This document shows, piece after piece, positions 63,112-64,000 of a DNA stretch of 64,000 nucleotides; position 1 is the first letter of the stretch, and each line of letters starts with the position of its first letter. The translations under genes and the position numbers were made by a program. The notes beneath the pieces were generated by a model, which worked only from the letters and a program-made list of their open reading frames with translations, was not told the DNA's origin and did no database searches. This DNA comes from Kitasatospora viridis (GTDB taxonomy: Bacteria > Actinomycetota > Actinomycetes > Streptomycetales > Streptomycetaceae): assembly GCF_007829815.1 (NCBI RefSeq), contig NZ_VIWT01000004.1, positions 558,001 to 622,000 of the forward strand, in the 5' to 3' direction.

Positions 63112-64000
63112 GTGCGTTCCCGACCCACCGCACCCCCCACTCCACCACCCGACCCCGCCCATGCCCCCGCCCCTGTCCCCACCCGCGGCACGCTCGCGAA
63201 GCGGCTGCGCGGGTGGACGGCCGGCGCGGCCGCCGCCGCGCTCGCGGCCGCAGTGCTCTGCCTGGTCGGCCCGGCCGGTCCGACACAGGCCGACCCGGTG
63301 CCCGGCGCGCCCGCCGGCTGGTCCACGGTGTTCAGCGACAACTTCGCCGGCCCGTCCGGCAGCGCACCGTCCGGCGCCAACTGGACGTACGACACCGGCC
63401 CGGGTGCCAACTTCGGCACCGGCGAGATCGAGACCATGACCAACTCGACCGCCAACGTGCACCTCGACGGCAACGGCCACCTGGACATCACGGCGCTGAA
63501 CAACGGCGGCGCCTGGACCTCCGGCCGGCTCCGCACACCGACCGCGGTGGCCGGCGCACCGGCCGGCGGCAAGCTCCAGGTGACCGCCGAGATCCAGCAG
63601 CCCACCGGTGGCCTCGGCTACTGGCCGGCGTTCTGGATGCTCGGCCAGGGCCAGTGGCCGGAGAACGGCGAGGTCGACATCATGGAGGACGTCAACTCGC
63701 TCTCCCAGGTGGCCGGCACCATCCACTGCGGCACCTCCCCCGGCGGGGTCTGCAACGAGGGCAACGGCATCGGCAGCGGGCTGCGCGCCTGCACCGGCTG
63801 CCAGAGCGGCTACCACACGTACTCGATGGTCCTCGACCGGACCGACACGGCGGCCGAGACCATCACCTGGTACCTGGACGGGACCGCCTACTTCAGCGTG
63901 GCGGAGAGCCAGGTCGGCGTCGCCACCTGGCAGCAGGCCTTCGACCACAACCTGCAGATCATCCTGGACCTGGCGATCGGCGGCGGCTTCCCCAACGGCG
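63112..64000 (+). CDS. Secreted glycoside hydrolase family 16 (beta-glucanase type), 3' end outside window
   Basis: The GTG at 63112 follows GGGAG; 296 codons lie in the window. Residues 1-60 are a long export signal: a Pro-rich start, a basic patch TRGTLAKRLRGW, a hydrophobic core AAAAALAAAVLCLVG and cleavage near TQA. The catalytic domain begins with WSTVFSDNFAG; GTGEIETMTNSTANVHLDGNGHLDI is the first GH16 block, and the active site is WPENGEVDIMEDV near residue 184 (E-x-D-x-x-E nucleophile and acid/base). It probably cleaves beta-1,3 or mixed-linkage glucans outside the cell. A carbohydrate-binding module may follow beyond the edge. Confidence 0.93.
   Translation, partial: MRSRPTAPPTPPPDPAHAPAPVPTRGTLAKRLRGWTAGAAAAALAAAVLCLVGPAGPTQADPVPGAPAGWSTVFSDNFAGPSGSAPSGANWTYDTGPGANFGTGEIETMTNSTANVHLDGNGHLDITALNNGGAWTSGRLRTPTAVAGAPAGGKLQVTAEIQQPTGGLGYWPAFWMLGQGQWPENGEVDIMEDVNSLSQVAGTIHCGTSPGGVCNEGNGIGSGLRACTGCQSGYHTYSMVLDRTDTAAETITWYLDGTAYFSVAESQVGVATWQQAFDHNLQIILDLAIGGGFPNG

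Noticed and set aside
1..64000. CRISPR arrays, insertion sequences, integrase or attachment sites
   Set aside because: No regularly spaced repeats with unique spacers, no transposase or integrase motifs and no tRNA-linked direct repeats were found.

Overview
The window is very GC-rich actinobacterial chromosome. Purine-rich ribosome binding sites, GTG and TTG starts, mycothiol-type enzyme families, SpoIIE-type phosphatases and many GNAT, MFS and TetR/LysR/MocR/Lrp regulators point to the Streptomycetaceae (Streptomyces, Kitasatospora or a relative). The genus cannot be fixed from the sequence alone. I see no rRNA, tRNA, CRISPR array, insertion sequence or phage gene. Most of the window reads as gene-dense accessory or arm-like chromosome.

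Layout. Positions 1-7900 hold a lipoprotein start, GNAT enzymes, a small Smr-like protein, adenosine deaminase, two small secreted proteins, a membrane-anchored PQQ-propeller protein and a NatA/NatB-like ABC exporter. Positions 7918-13881 form a TetR-controlled catabolic module: a cupin, a FAD amine oxidase, an APC permease and a YtcJ-type amidohydrolase. A near-identical 21-base operator lies in front of both the oxidase and the permease. Positions 13885-17538 hold a MATE protein, two head-to-head truncated genes that look like a deletion scar, a Nudix hydrolase, and a yjdJ-yjdI pair whose YjdI is fused to an unusual CDGSH domain.

Positions 17898-31546 are the most interesting part: a compact non-PKS, non-NRPS cluster that looks biosynthetic. 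It encodes a LuxR-type HTH protein, a DHA2 exporter, a NIPSNAP protein, a formyltransferase, an ArsR-like regulator, a mycothiol-dependent isomerase-like protein, an ICL/PEP-mutase-family enzyme, a DUF3303-like protein, a LysR regulator, and a MocR regulator that lacks the PLP lysine. It ends with a ThiF/E1-like adenylyltransferase coupled stop-to-start to an aspartate-carbamoyltransferase homologue that keeps the carbamoyl-phosphate site but not the aspartate site, and a large FAD/NAD(P)-binding enzyme. A strong hairpin follows. My inference is that it makes and exports a small carbamoylated (ureido) metabolite of unknown structure.

Positions 31819-50380 carry a purine permease, several GNATs, a two-component system, an orphan P450, MDR oxidoreductases, a double Lrp regulator, a PAS/GAF/SpoIIE phosphatase, an XRE-cupin regulator divergent from a His-rich methyltransferase, an esterase, a SpoIIAA-like protein and a metallophosphoesterase. 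Positions 50429-64000 carry a WD40-like protein, small secreted or hypothetical proteins, a hydrolase/glycosyltransferase/WS-DGAT-like acyltransferase operon (perhaps an acylated glycoside pathway), a divergent MFS/UvrA-like pair with a DasR-like site between them, a Gfo/Idh/MocA oxidoreductase, a UBP-type zinc finger protein and the start of a secreted GH16 glucanase cut by the window end. A recurrent oddity across the window is short tandem repeats that begin at stop codons and carry further stop codons.
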